DNA of 54,502 nucleotides, taken from Azohydromonas aeria (GTDB taxonomy: Bacteria; Pseudomonadota; Gammaproteobacteria; Burkholderiales; Burkholderiaceae_C). The stretch covers positions 1-54,502 of the forward strand of contig NZ_VIDQ01000050.1 of NCBI RefSeq assembly GCF_009760915.1, in the 5' to 3' direction. The position numbers and the translations under genes are program-made. A model generated the notes under the pieces. It was not told the origin of the DNA and did no database searches. It saw only the letters and a list, made by a program, of their open reading frames with translations. This document shows positions 1 through 7,301 of the stretch, one piece after another (the first letter of the stretch is position 1; the number at the start of each line of letters is the position of its first letter).

Positions 1-2
1 AC

Positions 3-95
3 TTCCGCGGCACCATGCGGTTCGGCATCGAGCGCTACAGGCAGTTGCTGCTGCAGCGCACGGGTGAGACAGTGGTCAGGAGCGAAGTTGGGTGA
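3..95 (+). CDS. C-terminal tail of an unidentified gene entering from the left
   Basis: An open frame runs from the window edge to TGA at 93-95 and would encode about 30 residues, ending RTGETVVRSEVG. No start is visible because the gene begins outside the window. The family cannot be recognised from this tail. It lies about 90 bp upstream of the ynfA-like gene on the same strand, and the gap shows no clear promoter or terminator. It may equally be a chance open frame. Confidence 0.3.
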   Translation, partial: FRGTMRFGIERYRQLLLQRTGETVVRSEVG

Positions 96-185
96 GCACG
101 CATCAGTCTAGAACATCGGGCCGCATTCGCAGATCGTGCCGCTGGCTGCTGTCGATCCAAGGCACGCACCCAGCACAATGACGCG

Positions 186-506
186 ATGAAGACGTTCCTC
201 TTGTTCATCGCCACGGCACTGGCCGAGATTGCGGGCTGCTACTTGCCTTATCTATGGCTCAAGCAGGGACGCTCGATTCTCTTGTTGATCCCGGCGGCCT
301 TGAGCCTGGCGCTGTTCGCGTGGCTGCTGACGCTGCATGAAACCGCCGCCGGCCGCGTCTACGCGGCCTACGGCGGTGTCTACATCGGGGTGGCGCTGCT
401 GTGGCTGTGGGCCGTCGATCAGATCCGCCCGACGGCCTGGGACCTGGCTGGTGCAGCCGTGGTGCTGGCCGGCATGGGAATCAACATGTTCCAACCTGCC
501 CGGTAG
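186..506 (+). CDS. ynfA: YnfA/UPF0060-family inner membrane protein
   Basis: This 106-residue protein is almost entirely hydrophobic, with about four transmembrane segments. It matches the YnfA (UPF0060) family in length and in its signatures: ALAEIAGCYLPYLWLKQG near the N-terminus, AAYGGVYIGVALLWLW in the middle and a C-terminal AGMGINMFQP. The family is small and resembles SMR-type transporters; a few members have been linked to drug export, but the substrate is generally unknown. The ATG at 186 has only a weak ribosome site, yet it is the only start that keeps the first membrane helix. The gene converges on the sensor kinase gene at 621. Its place beside metal-resistance genes suggests cargo of the same island, which is inference only. 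Confidence 0.9.
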   Translation: MKTFLLFIATALAEIAGCYLPYLWLKQGRSILLLIPAALSLALFAWLLTLHETAAGRVYAAYGGVYIGVALLWLWAVDQIRPTAWDLAGAAVVLAGMGINMFQPAR

Positions 507-620
507 AGGTCCTTCGTGACGGCTGCCTTTGATGCGGTCTGGGCCGCTGCGGCAGCGCGGCTGCAGTAGTGTCGATGGCCGATACCGTCAACGACGCATC
601 GGTGCCGGGTGGGGTCCGCG

Positions 621-1982
621 TCAACGCTGACGACTTGACGAACTTGCCGCCGCTGCGGTGGTGGACAGGCGAAGGCCTATGCTCGTGCGGCCGGAATGGG
701 AGTCCACGAACGGCTGGCCGTCATGCATTCGCGCAATGGCAGCCACGATGGCCAGTCCCAGGCCATGATTGAGGTCGCTGTGCTCGCGCGAGGCTTCCGC
801 CCTGTAGAAGCGATCGAACAGGCGAGGCAGGTGCTCGCGCCCGATCTCCGTGCCCGTGTTGCTCACGACCAACTGCAGCACGTCGGGCAAGGGCATCGCG
901 ATCTCCACCTCCACGGTAGTGCCCGGACTGGCGTAGCGCGTGGCGTTGGCCAGCAGGTTGGACAGGGCGCGGCGCAGCAGGGCCGCGTCGTAAGCGCCCG
1001 AGGCGTCACCCGTCACCCGGGACTGCAGGTTGGCCTCCTGCAACGCCGCTTCGTGAAACTCCACGACTTCGTTGACAAGCTCTGCAACGCTGGGCACGGG
1101 AACGCGGCGGGCCCTGGCACCGCGGTCCGCCTTGGACAGGAACAGCATGTCGTTGACGATGCCCGAGAGCCGCCTCAGATCGTCGAGGTTGTTGCCGATG
1201 ACCTCCTGCAACTCCTGCACGGATCGAGGCCGGCTCAGGGCCACCTCGCTGTGGCCAATGAGCGCTGCCAAAGGAGTGCGCAGCTCATGGGCCACGTCGG
1301 CGTTGAACGCTTCGAGTTGCGCGTAGGCCTGCTCCAGCCTCTGCAGCAGTGCATTGAACTGCTCCACGACAGGTTGCAGCTCCTCGGGCTGGCCGATGCC
1401 GTCGAGCCGTCCATGCAGGCCTGCGGGCCCAAGGGAACGGATCTGGCGCGACAGCGCCAACACGGGCATGAGGCTGCGGCGTACCAGTGCCGAGCCGGTT
1501 AGCGATATCAGCATTGCACCTGCCAGCGCGCTGACCACCAGGATGGCAGCCAGGCGCTCCAGCAGGCTGTCATCCAAAGTAGTGTCCAGCGTCAGCGCAC
1601 CACGGATCGACCTCTGAGGGTCCAATGGCCATGGCTGTTCGAACGTCACGGCCCGGGTGTGATTGTGGGCGCCTTGCATCGCGCGCTCGTACAGCGGCTT
1701 GCCATCAGGCAGTTCCAAGCGCAGCCCGACGCCCGTTGTGCCGACGAAGAAGTCGTCAAGCTTGTGGCGCAGCGTCACCGGATCGGCATTGGCAACGGCC
1801 TCTTCGATCAGATGCTTGACCACGGCGTGGCGCTGCTCCAGCGTCTCCTGCTCCCGGATGGAAAGACTCCATGCGGTGGCAAGGTACACCCCCATTGCCA
1901 CCAGCATCAGCCCCATCAGGCTTTGGATCGCCAACCAGACCGACAGGCGCCAAACCAGCGGCCGCGCCGGTGCCGGCCTCAC
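621..1982 (-). CDS. copS: Heavy-metal sensor histidine kinase (CusS/CopS type)
   Basis: A 453-residue inner membrane sensor kinase. A transmembrane helix near residues 12-36 and a second near 143-168 bracket a periplasmic sensor loop, followed by a HAMP-like linker (about 168-222). The H-box NADVAHELRTPLA places the phosphorylated His at about 232. The N-box SNLLANATRYA lies near 341-351 and the ATP-lid glycine motif HGLGLAI at 406-412. Layout and length match CusS/CopS/CzcS-type kinases that sense copper, silver or zinc-group metals in the periplasm. The start codon overlaps the end of the regulator gene by 4 bp, so the pair is translationally coupled. Which metal it senses cannot be read from the sequence. 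The serine-rich C-terminal tail is unremarkable. Confidence 0.93.
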   Translation of the reverse strand: MRPAPARPLVWRLSVWLAIQSLMGLMLVAMGVYLATAWSLSIREQETLEQRHAVVKHLIEEAVANADPVTLRHKLDDFFVGTTGVGLRLELPDGKPLYERAMQGAHNHTRAVTFEQPWPLDPQRSIRGALTLDTTLDDSLLERLAAILVVSALAGAMLISLTGSALVRRSLMPVLALSRQIRSLGPAGLHGRLDGIGQPEELQPVVEQFNALLQRLEQAYAQLEAFNADVAHELRTPLAALIGHSEVALSRPRSVQELQEVIGNNLDDLRRLSGIVNDMLFLSKADRGARARRVPVPSVAELVNEVVEFHEAALQEANLQSRVTGDASGAYDAALLRRALSNLLANATRYASPGTTVEVEIAMPLPDVLQLVVSNTGTEIGREHLPRLFDRFYRAEASREHSDLNHGLGLAIVAAIARMHDGQPFVDSHSGRTSIGLRLSTTAAAASSSSRQR

Positions 1983-2665
1983 GGTGTGCGGTCCTCAAGC
2001 ACGTAGCCCATGCCGCGCACGGTGTGCAACAGCTTCTTGTCGAAGGGGTCGTCGAGCTTGCTGCGCAAGCGCCTGACCGCGACGTCCACCACGTTGGTGT
2101 CGCTGTCGAAGTTCATGTCCCAGACCTGCTCGGCAATGACGGTGCGCGAGAGCACCTCGCCGTGGCGGCGAAGCAGCATGGTCAGCAGCAGGAACTCCTT
2201 GGCAGTGAGGCTCAGGCGCTGCCCGGCCCGGGTGGCGCGCCGGCGCACCAGGTCCACCTCCAGGTCCGCCAGGCGCAGGCGATTGGCGTCGAGCTCCGCT
2301 TGTTGCAGCGTGCCGCGGCGCAGCAGGGCCTGCACGCGGGCCAGCAACTCCGAGAAGGCGAAGGGTTTGACGAGGTAGTCGTCAGCCCCTTGCTGCAGAC
2401 CCTGCACGCGGTCGTCCACCGCATCGCGGGCCGTGAGCATCAACACCGGCGTGGCACGCACGGCCCTCAGCGCGCGCAACACGGCAAAGCCGTCGAGGCC
2501 GGGTAGCATCACGTCCAGCAGTACCAGGTCGTAGCTACCCTCAAGCGCCAGGTGCAGGCCGTCCGGCCCGTTGTGCGCCAGGTCCACGGCGTAGCCGTTC
2601 TCGGTCAGACCCTTGTGCAGGTACTCGGCCACCCGCTTTTCATCCTCGACCACCAGTATTCGCAT
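1979..2665 (-). CDS. copR: OmpR-family heavy-metal response regulator (CopR/CusR type)
   Basis: A 228-residue two-domain response regulator. The receiver domain has the acidic pair at residues 8-9 (VVEDE), the phospho-acceptor Asp51 in LVLLDVMLPG, Thr78 and Lys100 in YLVKPF. The winged-helix effector domain (about 125-225) contains AGQRLSLTAKEFLLL and a C-terminal VRGMGYVLED typical of OmpR/PhoB members. It is the first gene of a two-gene operon with the kinase (4-bp overlap). An inverted repeat ATGAC-N6-GTCAT lies just upstream at 2700-2715, and a fuller copy at 4021-4042, so it probably regulates itself and the small-protein/efflux genes to the right. The CopR versus CzcR name is a family-level choice. 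Confidence 0.94.
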   Translation of the reverse strand: MRILVVEDEKRVAEYLHKGLTENGYAVDLAHNGPDGLHLALEGSYDLVLLDVMLPGLDGFAVLRALRAVRATPVLMLTARDAVDDRVQGLQQGADDYLVKPFAFSELLARVQALLRRGTLQQAELDANRLRLADLEVDLVRRRATRAGQRLSLTAKEFLLLTMLLRRHGEVLSRTVIAEQVWDMNFDSDTNVVDVAVRRLRSKLDDPFDKKLLHTVRGMGYVLEDRTP

Positions 2666-2699
2666 GACGTGATTGTCGTCATTTCATGAGCTGGGGAAG

Positions 2700-2715
2700 A
2701 TGACGAGATTGTCAT
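2700..2715. promoter_or_regulatory. Inverted-repeat operator upstream of copRS (cop-box-like)
   Basis: The bases ATGAC-GAGATT-GTCAT form a 5+5 bp inverted repeat with a 6-bp spacer, 35 bp upstream of the copR start codon. The core is nearly identical to the site at 4023-4040 (GAAATT spacer). A looser half-palindrome, ATGACGTGATTGTCGTCAT, overlaps the copR start itself. CopR/CusR-type regulators bind repeats of this form; assignment to this regulator rests on position and on the two copies. Confidence 0.7.
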
Positions 2716-2854
2716 GCTGGCGCTCGCAAGGCGTAGAGCTCAAGTTCCTACAGTACCAGTAGGGCTGCTGCCGAGGTCTTCGCGGCCAAGCTGCCGTCCA
2801 GCGTTCAGCCGCCTGGCCGCAACGCGGCAGCGTTGAGTTCAAGCACCTCGGAGT

Positions 2855-3175
2855 ATGAGAATTTTTGATCGCCTGTTCGATGGGCATCACGGCAGCAAGC
2901 ACCATGGCGGAGACCATCACGCCGGTGGCCGTCACGGCCACAACGACCGCCACGTAGGCCATGGAGTTCCGGCCGACGGCAGTCAATGCCATGCTCAGCC
3001 GGTGGTGGTGCAAGCTTCTCTGGCTCCCGCCTGCCCAAAGTGCTGCGTGATCGCTCCCGCCGGCAGCAGGTTCTGTTCCCAGTGCGGTACGTCGCTGAAT
3101 GCGTGCACGCAGTGCGGCGCAGGCTTGCAATCAGGGGGACGGTTTTGCGGCCAGTGCGGCAATCCGGTGTCCTGA
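2855..3175 (+). CDS. His-rich zinc-ribbon protein
   Basis: A 106-residue protein with two parts. Residues 1-50 are rich in His and Gly (RLFDGHHGSKHHGGDHH), typical of metal-chelating tails. The C-terminal half carries paired cysteines: Cys60/63, Cys74/77, Cys84/87 and Cys98/101, that is, two consecutive CxxC...CxxC zinc ribbons. There is no signal peptide, so it is probably cytoplasmic. The ATG at 2855 has CGGAG five bases upstream. It is divergent from copR and shares the intergenic region with the operator at 2700-2715. Small His-rich zinc-ribbon proteins of this form occur in other metal-resistance islands, but their function is not established. A metal buffer or chaperone role is inference. 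Confidence 0.75.
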   Translation: MRIFDRLFDGHHGSKHHGGDHHAGGRHGHNDRHVGHGVPADGSQCHAQPVVVQASLAPACPKCCVIAPAGSRFCSQCGTSLNACTQCGAGLQSGGRFCGQCGNPVS

Positions 3176-3472
3176 GCGGGACTGAGCAACCGTGCGCAAC
3201 GTCACGACTTGACCTGAACTTCCCCGAGATTTCGCATGGCTACAGGAGCCCTGCGCAAGAGCCACGGCGGTCTTCTGCTGGGGACCATGGTGGTATGACT
3301 GACCGGCTGTGCTGCCGTCTCGATGGCGTCAAGCGGTCGGCTCTCACCCCGAAAATCCTTTCGCACCATCCACCACCGCGACCGTCCCTGAGGAGCAGCC
3401 GCGGTGCGGCTGCTCCGGCGCGAGCGTCCTGCGCGCCCCGATGGCAGCCGCCAACCGCGCGCCACCGTCAGC

Positions 3473-3817
3473 TCAGTTGCGCTCCATGTCGTTGGTTGCG
3501 ACATGAATGCGAAGGGGCTTGTTGACGAAGCCTGCCGGAGCGATGCTTTGCAGGTCCACCGCACGATGGCCGACCACGTCGAACTTCCATGCGAAGGTCT
3601 TGTCCGCGTTGCGGAAGGCAACGACTTCGCCGCAAGCCACATTCACGGCTGCGGCCGTGGCGACGTTCACTTCCTTGGTGGCGACCCGGGCATCGACGGG
3701 TGCGCCGTACATGGACTTGCCATTGGGCAGCCTCGCGTCATTCGCGGCGAATGCCGCGCTGGTGATGAATGCCATGCTGCCAATCAGCGCGATGGTCCTG
3801 AAAGTTTGCGAGCTCAT
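3473..3817 (-). CDS. czcE: CzcE-family periplasmic metal-binding protein
   Basis: The start at 3817 is preferred over the longer frame back to 3976 because it has CAGGAGAA just upstream and begins directly with a signal peptide (MSSQTFRTIALIGSMAFITS, then AAFA). This gives 114 residues. The mature part (KSMYGAPVDARVATKEVNVA, GEVVAFRNADKTFAWKFDV, IAPAGFVNKPLRIHVA) follows the pattern of CzcE, a periplasmic copper-binding protein of Cupriavidus metal-resistance regions. The gene is divergent from the small exported protein at 4129, and the perfect inverted repeat at 4021-4042 sits between them and could serve both. The C-terminus ends NDMERN without extra domains. It probably buffers or senses periplasmic metal. 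Confidence 0.75.
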   Translation of the reverse strand: MSSQTFRTIALIGSMAFITSAAFAANDARLPNGKSMYGAPVDARVATKEVNVATAAAVNVACGEVVAFRNADKTFAWKFDVVGHRAVDLQSIAPAGFVNKPLRIHVATNDMERN

Positions 3818-4020
3818 GCTGTTCTCCTGGTTGCACGGGATGCAGCCGATTCGGGCCATTTGCCCTTTCGTCATCCCTTTCTCCACTTTGAATGACAGGG
3901 AGTTACGAAGGGCTGGCGATCCGATGACGCTTTTGCAATCCAGGACGGCAGGTCGGCCGTAGCATGTCAGCCGCATGACGATGCGGCTTTAATCCCCAAT
4001 GCCATGCCAGGCCACAAGGG

Positions 4021-4042
4021 CAGATGACGAAATTGTCATCTG
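4021..4042. promoter_or_regulatory. Perfect inverted-repeat operator between czcE-like gene and small exported genes
   Basis: CAGATGAC and GTCATCTG form a perfect 8-bp inverted repeat separated by GAAATT. The central part matches the site upstream of copR (2700-2715), differing only in the spacer. It lies about 90 bp from the start at 4129 and about 205 bp from the divergent start at 3817, so it is placed to control either or both. Binding by the CopR-type regulator is inferred from sequence identity of the two sites. Confidence 0.75.
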
Positions 4043-4128
4043 CGTGACGCCGTCGCGTTCCGGTCCGGTTTCTACAGTGCTTCCACGGTCGCTGATGTAG
4101 CGGCCAACCTCCCGAAAGGAAGCACCTC

Positions 4129-4452
4129 ATGAATACCCGGAAATTCTCGGCTGTCGCGGCCCTGTCCGCCGTGCTGCTGGCACCGGCTGTTTCCATGGCG
4201 GATTCGCCCTGGGTGCCGGCCAACAACAACCAGGGCTACCGGTACCAGCCCGATCACGGCAGCACGAGCACGGGGGCTGCAGGCCGCAGCGCCGCTGGCG
4301 TTTCCATGCCGGACGCTGCAGTTCGGGAAAGCGCGCCGCCAAGCACCGCTGGCACGACGTCGGGCAAGACGCGCGAACAGGTCCGCAACGAGTACCTGAA
4401 CATGTCCGCCGCTGAAAGGCAGCGCCTGCAGGAGCTGTTTCGCGGACCGTGA
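4129..4452 (+). CDS. Small exported protein of unknown function (paralogue of 4510 gene)
   Basis: A 107-residue protein with a clear signal peptide (LSAVLLAPAVSMA, cleavage predicted before DSPW). The mature part starts SPWVPANNNQGYRYQPDH, is low in complexity in the middle, and ends with a charged helix KTREQVRNEYLNMSAAERQ. A good ribosome site (GAAAGGAAG) precedes the ATG. The next gene encodes a related protein with the same layout (SEWHQ...GMSYHPEH...KTREQVRNERLSLSAEEKQ). They follow a perfect CopR-type inverted repeat, so metal-responsive expression is likely. I do not recognise a characterised family; similar short exported proteins do occur near czc and cop genes. A periplasmic role in metal handling is inference. 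Confidence 0.75.
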   Translation: MNTRKFSAVAALSAVLLAPAVSMADSPWVPANNNQGYRYQPDHGSTSTGAAGRSAAGVSMPDAAVRESAPPSTAGTTSGKTREQVRNEYLNMSAAERQRLQELFRGP

Positions 4453-4509
4453 GCACGTCCTCTCACGCCCTCTGATTCCCAAGCAACTCCGCCACTTTTC
4501 GAGAACCGA

Positions 4510-4851
4510 GTGACTTTGATGAAAGCCCGCCGCCCCTCTTCCGTCGGCCTGCTGGTGGCCGCAGCGCTACTGGCACCCACCCTGTCCATGGCCAATTCCG
4601 AATGGCACCAGGAAAGCACGGACCAGGGCATGAGCTACCACCCCGAGCATGCCCAGAGCACGTTGACCCGGGCACAGGTGCAAGCCGATGCGCGCTCGGC
4701 TGCGCCGGGCCTGATCGTCCGCGAGGGCCCGCCGCTGGACACGTTCCCGGCCGTCACGCCGACCAAGACGCGCGAGCAGGTTCGCAATGAGCGGCTGAGC
4801 CTGTCCGCCGAAGAAAAGCAGCGCCTGCACCTGGCGACGCAGGGCCGCTGA
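4510..4851 (+). CDS. Small exported protein, paralogue of the preceding gene
   Basis: A 113-residue protein (109 if translation begins at the ATG at 4519 rather than the GTG at 4510). A signal peptide (SVGLLVAAALLAPTLSMA) is followed by a mature segment beginning NSEWHQESTDQGMSYHPEHA. The C-terminal helix KTREQVRNERLSLSAEEKQ matches that of the upstream gene, so the two are a tandem duplication that has diverged in the middle. The 57-bp gap suggests one transcript with 4129. The ribosome site is weak at either start. The function is unknown; position between the cop-type operator and czcI implies membership of the metal-responsive operon. Confidence 0.7.
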   Translation: MTLMKARRPSSVGLLVAAALLAPTLSMANSEWHQESTDQGMSYHPEHAQSTLTRAQVQADARSAAPGLIVREGPPLDTFPAVTPTKTREQVRNERLSLSAEEKQRLHLATQGR

Positions 4852-4900
4852 ACAAGAAGCCGGCTTGCCGCAGGTGTATGGGAGGCCGGGATATTGGTGT

Positions 4901-4909
4901 TGATACACT
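4901..4909 (+). promoter_or_regulatory. Extended -10-like element next to czcI start
   Basis: TGATACACT resembles an extended -10 element (TG-n-TACACT) and ends only 6 bases before the czcI ATG at 4916. No Shine-Dalgarno sequence is present before that ATG. If the element is used, the transcript would be leaderless or nearly so. No good -35 hexamer is visible. The second czcI gene at 12660 shows the same arrangement with a better -10. Confidence 0.4.
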
Positions 4910-4915
4910 TGCCCA

Positions 4916-5287
4916 ATGCGCCGCTTCGTGCTTGTCCTGTTGATCGCCTTGCTGCCGTTCCAGACCATCTGGGCGGCGGCAGCGAACGCGTGCGGACATG
5001 AGCGCATGGCCGGCGGCAAGGCGCACTTCGGCCACCACGAGCATGTGCACAAGGCCGCAGCGGCGGCTGTGGAGCGTGATGCTTCCGACGACGGCGGTGC
5101 CGCGGACTGGTCCTGCGGTGCCGACTGCTCGACATGCCACGGCCACGGCTGGTCCGTGGCGCTGCTGGACTGGTCCCCGTCGTTGACCCAAGCCGGGCCG
5201 GGCTTCGTGCCCAGCGCCTACCAGCACTTCATCCCGCAGCCCGATCCCGACAATCCACTGCGTCCCCCTCTCGCGCGACTGATCTGA
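4916..5287 (+). CDS. czcI: CzcI-family exported regulator/accessory protein
   Basis: A 123-residue exported protein that begins MRRFVLVLLIALLPFQTIWA, the typical CzcI signal peptide. The mature region has a His cluster (HFGHHEHVHKA) and a Cys/His group (SCGADCSTCHGHG), and ends in PDPDNPLRPPLARL, as CzcI proteins do. CzcI sits first in czcICBA operons and has been proposed to modulate their expression; its biochemical role is unsettled. Here it precedes czcC by 116 bp. It has no ribosome site and a -10-like element abuts its start. A second, divergent czcI stands before the second efflux system at 12660. Confidence 0.85.
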   Translation: MRRFVLVLLIALLPFQTIWAAAANACGHERMAGGKAHFGHHEHVHKAAAAAVERDASDDGGAADWSCGADCSTCHGHGWSVALLDWSPSLTQAGPGFVPSAYQHFIPQPDPDNPLRPPLARLI

Positions 5288-5403
5288 GATCCGGACGGAA
5301 GAGGCCGGCCCACACCGGCTGACGCGCCGCTACAGCGGCCTGTCGCACCGTCCCGCCTGACTGCCACCGCGGGCTGCTGCCCGCTTCGCTTGCGAGAGAC
5401 TTC

Positions 5404-6660
5404 ATGACATTCGGACCCTGGGGCCGGGGTGCGGGGCGAGCCGCATCCGCCCTGGCATGGGCCTGCCTGCTGGCCATCGGGCCGCTCGCCCATGCCCAAG
5501 ACACCGCCAACGACCCCGTCACGCTCAGGCACGTGTTCGACAGCGCCTGGCAACGTCAACCCGAGGCGCGCGGCGTCGCGGCGCGGCGCGACGCCACGGA
5601 CGCCCGGCTCGAAGCGGCACGCAGCTGGACGCCGGAGCCGGCGGCGCTGGAGCTGTCGGGTGCCAGCGACCGGCTGATGCGCAACAACGGACGGCGCGAA
5701 TACGTCGCCGGCGTGGCCGTGCCGCTGTGGCTGCCCGGCGAGCGCTCCCGCACGCAAGCGGTCGCGCAAGCCGAACGCCAAGCCGTGGACAGCCGGGTGC
5801 TCGCCGCGCAGCTGCGCCTGGCCGGCCAAGTGCGTGACGCCTGGTGGGCCGTCCACCGTGCTCGAATCGAGGCGGCCCTGGCACAGGCTCGGCTGGCCAA
5901 CACCCAGCAACTCGCCGCCGACGTCGCACGCCGGGTGAGCGCGGGTGACCTCTCCCGGGCCGACCAGCACCAGGCGGAAGGCGCGGCCGCTGCCGCGCGA
6001 GCCGGTCTTGCTGAAGCCATGGCGCTGCAAGCCCAGGCCCAGCAGGCGCTCAGGGCGCTCGCGGGCATCGAACTCCCCCAGCCACTGCCCGACACGGCCG
6101 AAGCCTTGCCGGCGTCAGGCACCAGCTTGTCGCATCCCCTGCTGGTCGAGCTGCAGGATCGTGCCGAAGTGGCGCGGCGCAGCCAGGCGCTGGCCGGCGT
6201 GCAGCGCAGGGCCAATCCCGAGCTGGCCCTGGCCACCACGCGCGAGCGCGATGTCCTGGGCGAGGCCTACGGCCAGTCGATTACCGTGGGCGTGCGCATT
6301 CCTCTCGGTTCGGACAGCCGGCATCGCGCCCGTGTGGCGGCCGCCAGCGCCGAACAGATCGAGGCCGAGAGCGCGCTGGCCGTGGAACAGCAGCGCTTGC
6401 AGGGCGAGCTCGCGGCCGCCCAGGCCCGCATGGACGGCGCGCGTCAGGTCGCCGAGGCGGCCACGCAGCGCGCGGCGCTGGCCGAGCAGACGCGCGGCTT
6501 CATCGACAAGGCCTTCCGGCTCGGCGAAGCGGATTTGCCGACGCGGCTGCGCGTCGAGCTGGAGGCCTTCGAGGCCGAGCGGCTGCAGGCGCGCGCCCGC
6601 ATCGAGCTGGCACAGGCGCTTTCGCAATGGCGCCAGGCCCTGGGCCTGCTGCCCGAGTGA
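5404..6660 (+). CDS. czcC: CzcC-type outer membrane factor of RND efflux system 1
   Basis: A 418-residue TolC-family outer membrane efflux protein. A signal peptide (ACLLAIGPLAHA) is followed by two alternating helical repeats with beta segments: VTLRHVFDSAWQRQPEARGV begins repeat one and the second begins near residue 240. The PLWLPGERSRTQAVAQAERQ and VGVRIPLGSDSRHRARVAAA stretches are the paired strand-helix elements typical of CzcC. It would form the outer channel through which the CzcBA complex expels divalent cations. GCGAGAGA precedes the ATG. The stop is followed after 11 bp by the accessory gene at 6672, whose ribosome site overlaps the czcC stop, so the genes are cotranscribed. Confidence 0.9.
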   Translation: MTFGPWGRGAGRAASALAWACLLAIGPLAHAQDTANDPVTLRHVFDSAWQRQPEARGVAARRDATDARLEAARSWTPEPAALELSGASDRLMRNNGRREYVAGVAVPLWLPGERSRTQAVAQAERQAVDSRVLAAQLRLAGQVRDAWWAVHRARIEAALAQARLANTQQLAADVARRVSAGDLSRADQHQAEGAAAAARAGLAEAMALQAQAQQALRALAGIELPQPLPDTAEALPASGTSLSHPLLVELQDRAEVARRSQALAGVQRRANPELALATTRERDVLGEAYGQSITVGVRIPLGSDSRHRARVAAASAEQIEAESALAVEQQRLQGELAAAQARMDGARQVAEAATQRAALAEQTRGFIDKAFRLGEADLPTRLRVELEAFEAERLQARARIELAQALSQWRQALGLLPE

Positions 6661-6671
6661 GGAGCCGCGGC

Positions 6672-7301
6672 ATGCACCCGCCACCGCTCCCACGCATCCA
6701 CACGCACCCCCTGCAACGACATCCCGGGATGCCCGTCATGTACGCCCCTCAAATCCGCAAGTCTCTGGCTGTTCTTGTGGCAGCCCTATCGCTGTTGGCC
6801 TTGCCCGCTGCGCAGGCCGGCGACGGCCACGACCATGGTGATGCACCGCCCGCGGCCACTGGTCCGGCCATGCCGCGCTTTGCCGCCGTTTCCGAAGACT
6901 TCGAGCTGGTGGGTGTCGTCAACGGCACGCAGCTGACGCTCTACCTGGACCATGCCGACAGCAACAGCCCGGTGAAGGATGCCCAGCTGGAAGTCGAAAT
7001 CGGCGGCCAGAAGATCCAGGTGCAACCCCGCGCCGAGGGCGAATTCGAGGCGACGCTGGCGCAGCCGCTGCAGCCCGGAACCATTCCCGTGACGGCCACC
7101 GTCACGGCTGGGGCCGTGTCGGACCTGCTCGCCGGCGAGCTGGACCTGCACGCCGACGAACACGCCGAGGAAGGCAATGCCAGCCACTGGCAACGTGCCT
7201 CCGGCTGGGTGGCCGGGGTGCTGGGCGCTCTGGCCGCCATGGCCTGGGGCTGGCGGCGCTACGCCGCCGGCCGTCGCAGCCGTACCGGAGTCGCCGCATG
7301 A
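6672..7301 (+). CDS. Periplasmic/membrane-tethered accessory protein of the efflux operon
   Basis: The ATG at 6672 has a strong GAGGAG site overlapping the czcC stop and gives 209 residues. Internal ATGs at 6729 and 6738 place the signal peptide (IRKSLAVLVAALSLLALPAA) nearer the N-terminus but lack ribosome sites, so the true start is uncertain. After a GDGHDHGDAPP metal-binding patch comes a beta-rich domain (FELVGVVNGTQLTLYLDHAD, LEVEIGGQKIQVQPRAEGEF). A C-terminal transmembrane helix (ASGWVAGVLGALAAMAWGW) ends in an Arg-rich tail. The His patch recurs in CzcB (GDGHDHGD) and the beta domain resembles the protein at 11591. Its end overlaps czcB by 4 bp. It probably presents periplasmic metal to the pump. 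Confidence 0.7.
   Translation: MHPPPLPRIHTHPLQRHPGMPVMYAPQIRKSLAVLVAALSLLALPAAQAGDGHDHGDAPPAATGPAMPRFAAVSEDFELVGVVNGTQLTLYLDHADSNSPVKDAQLEVEIGGQKIQVQPRAEGEFEATLAQPLQPGTIPVTATVTAGAVSDLLAGELDLHADEHAEEGNASHWQRASGWVAGVLGALAAMAWGWRRYAAGRRSRTGVAA

Noticed and set aside
3176..3472. Open frames between the zinc-ribbon and CzcE-like genes
   Set aside because: They are shadows or random frames without ribosome sites; about 300 bp here hold no supportable feature.
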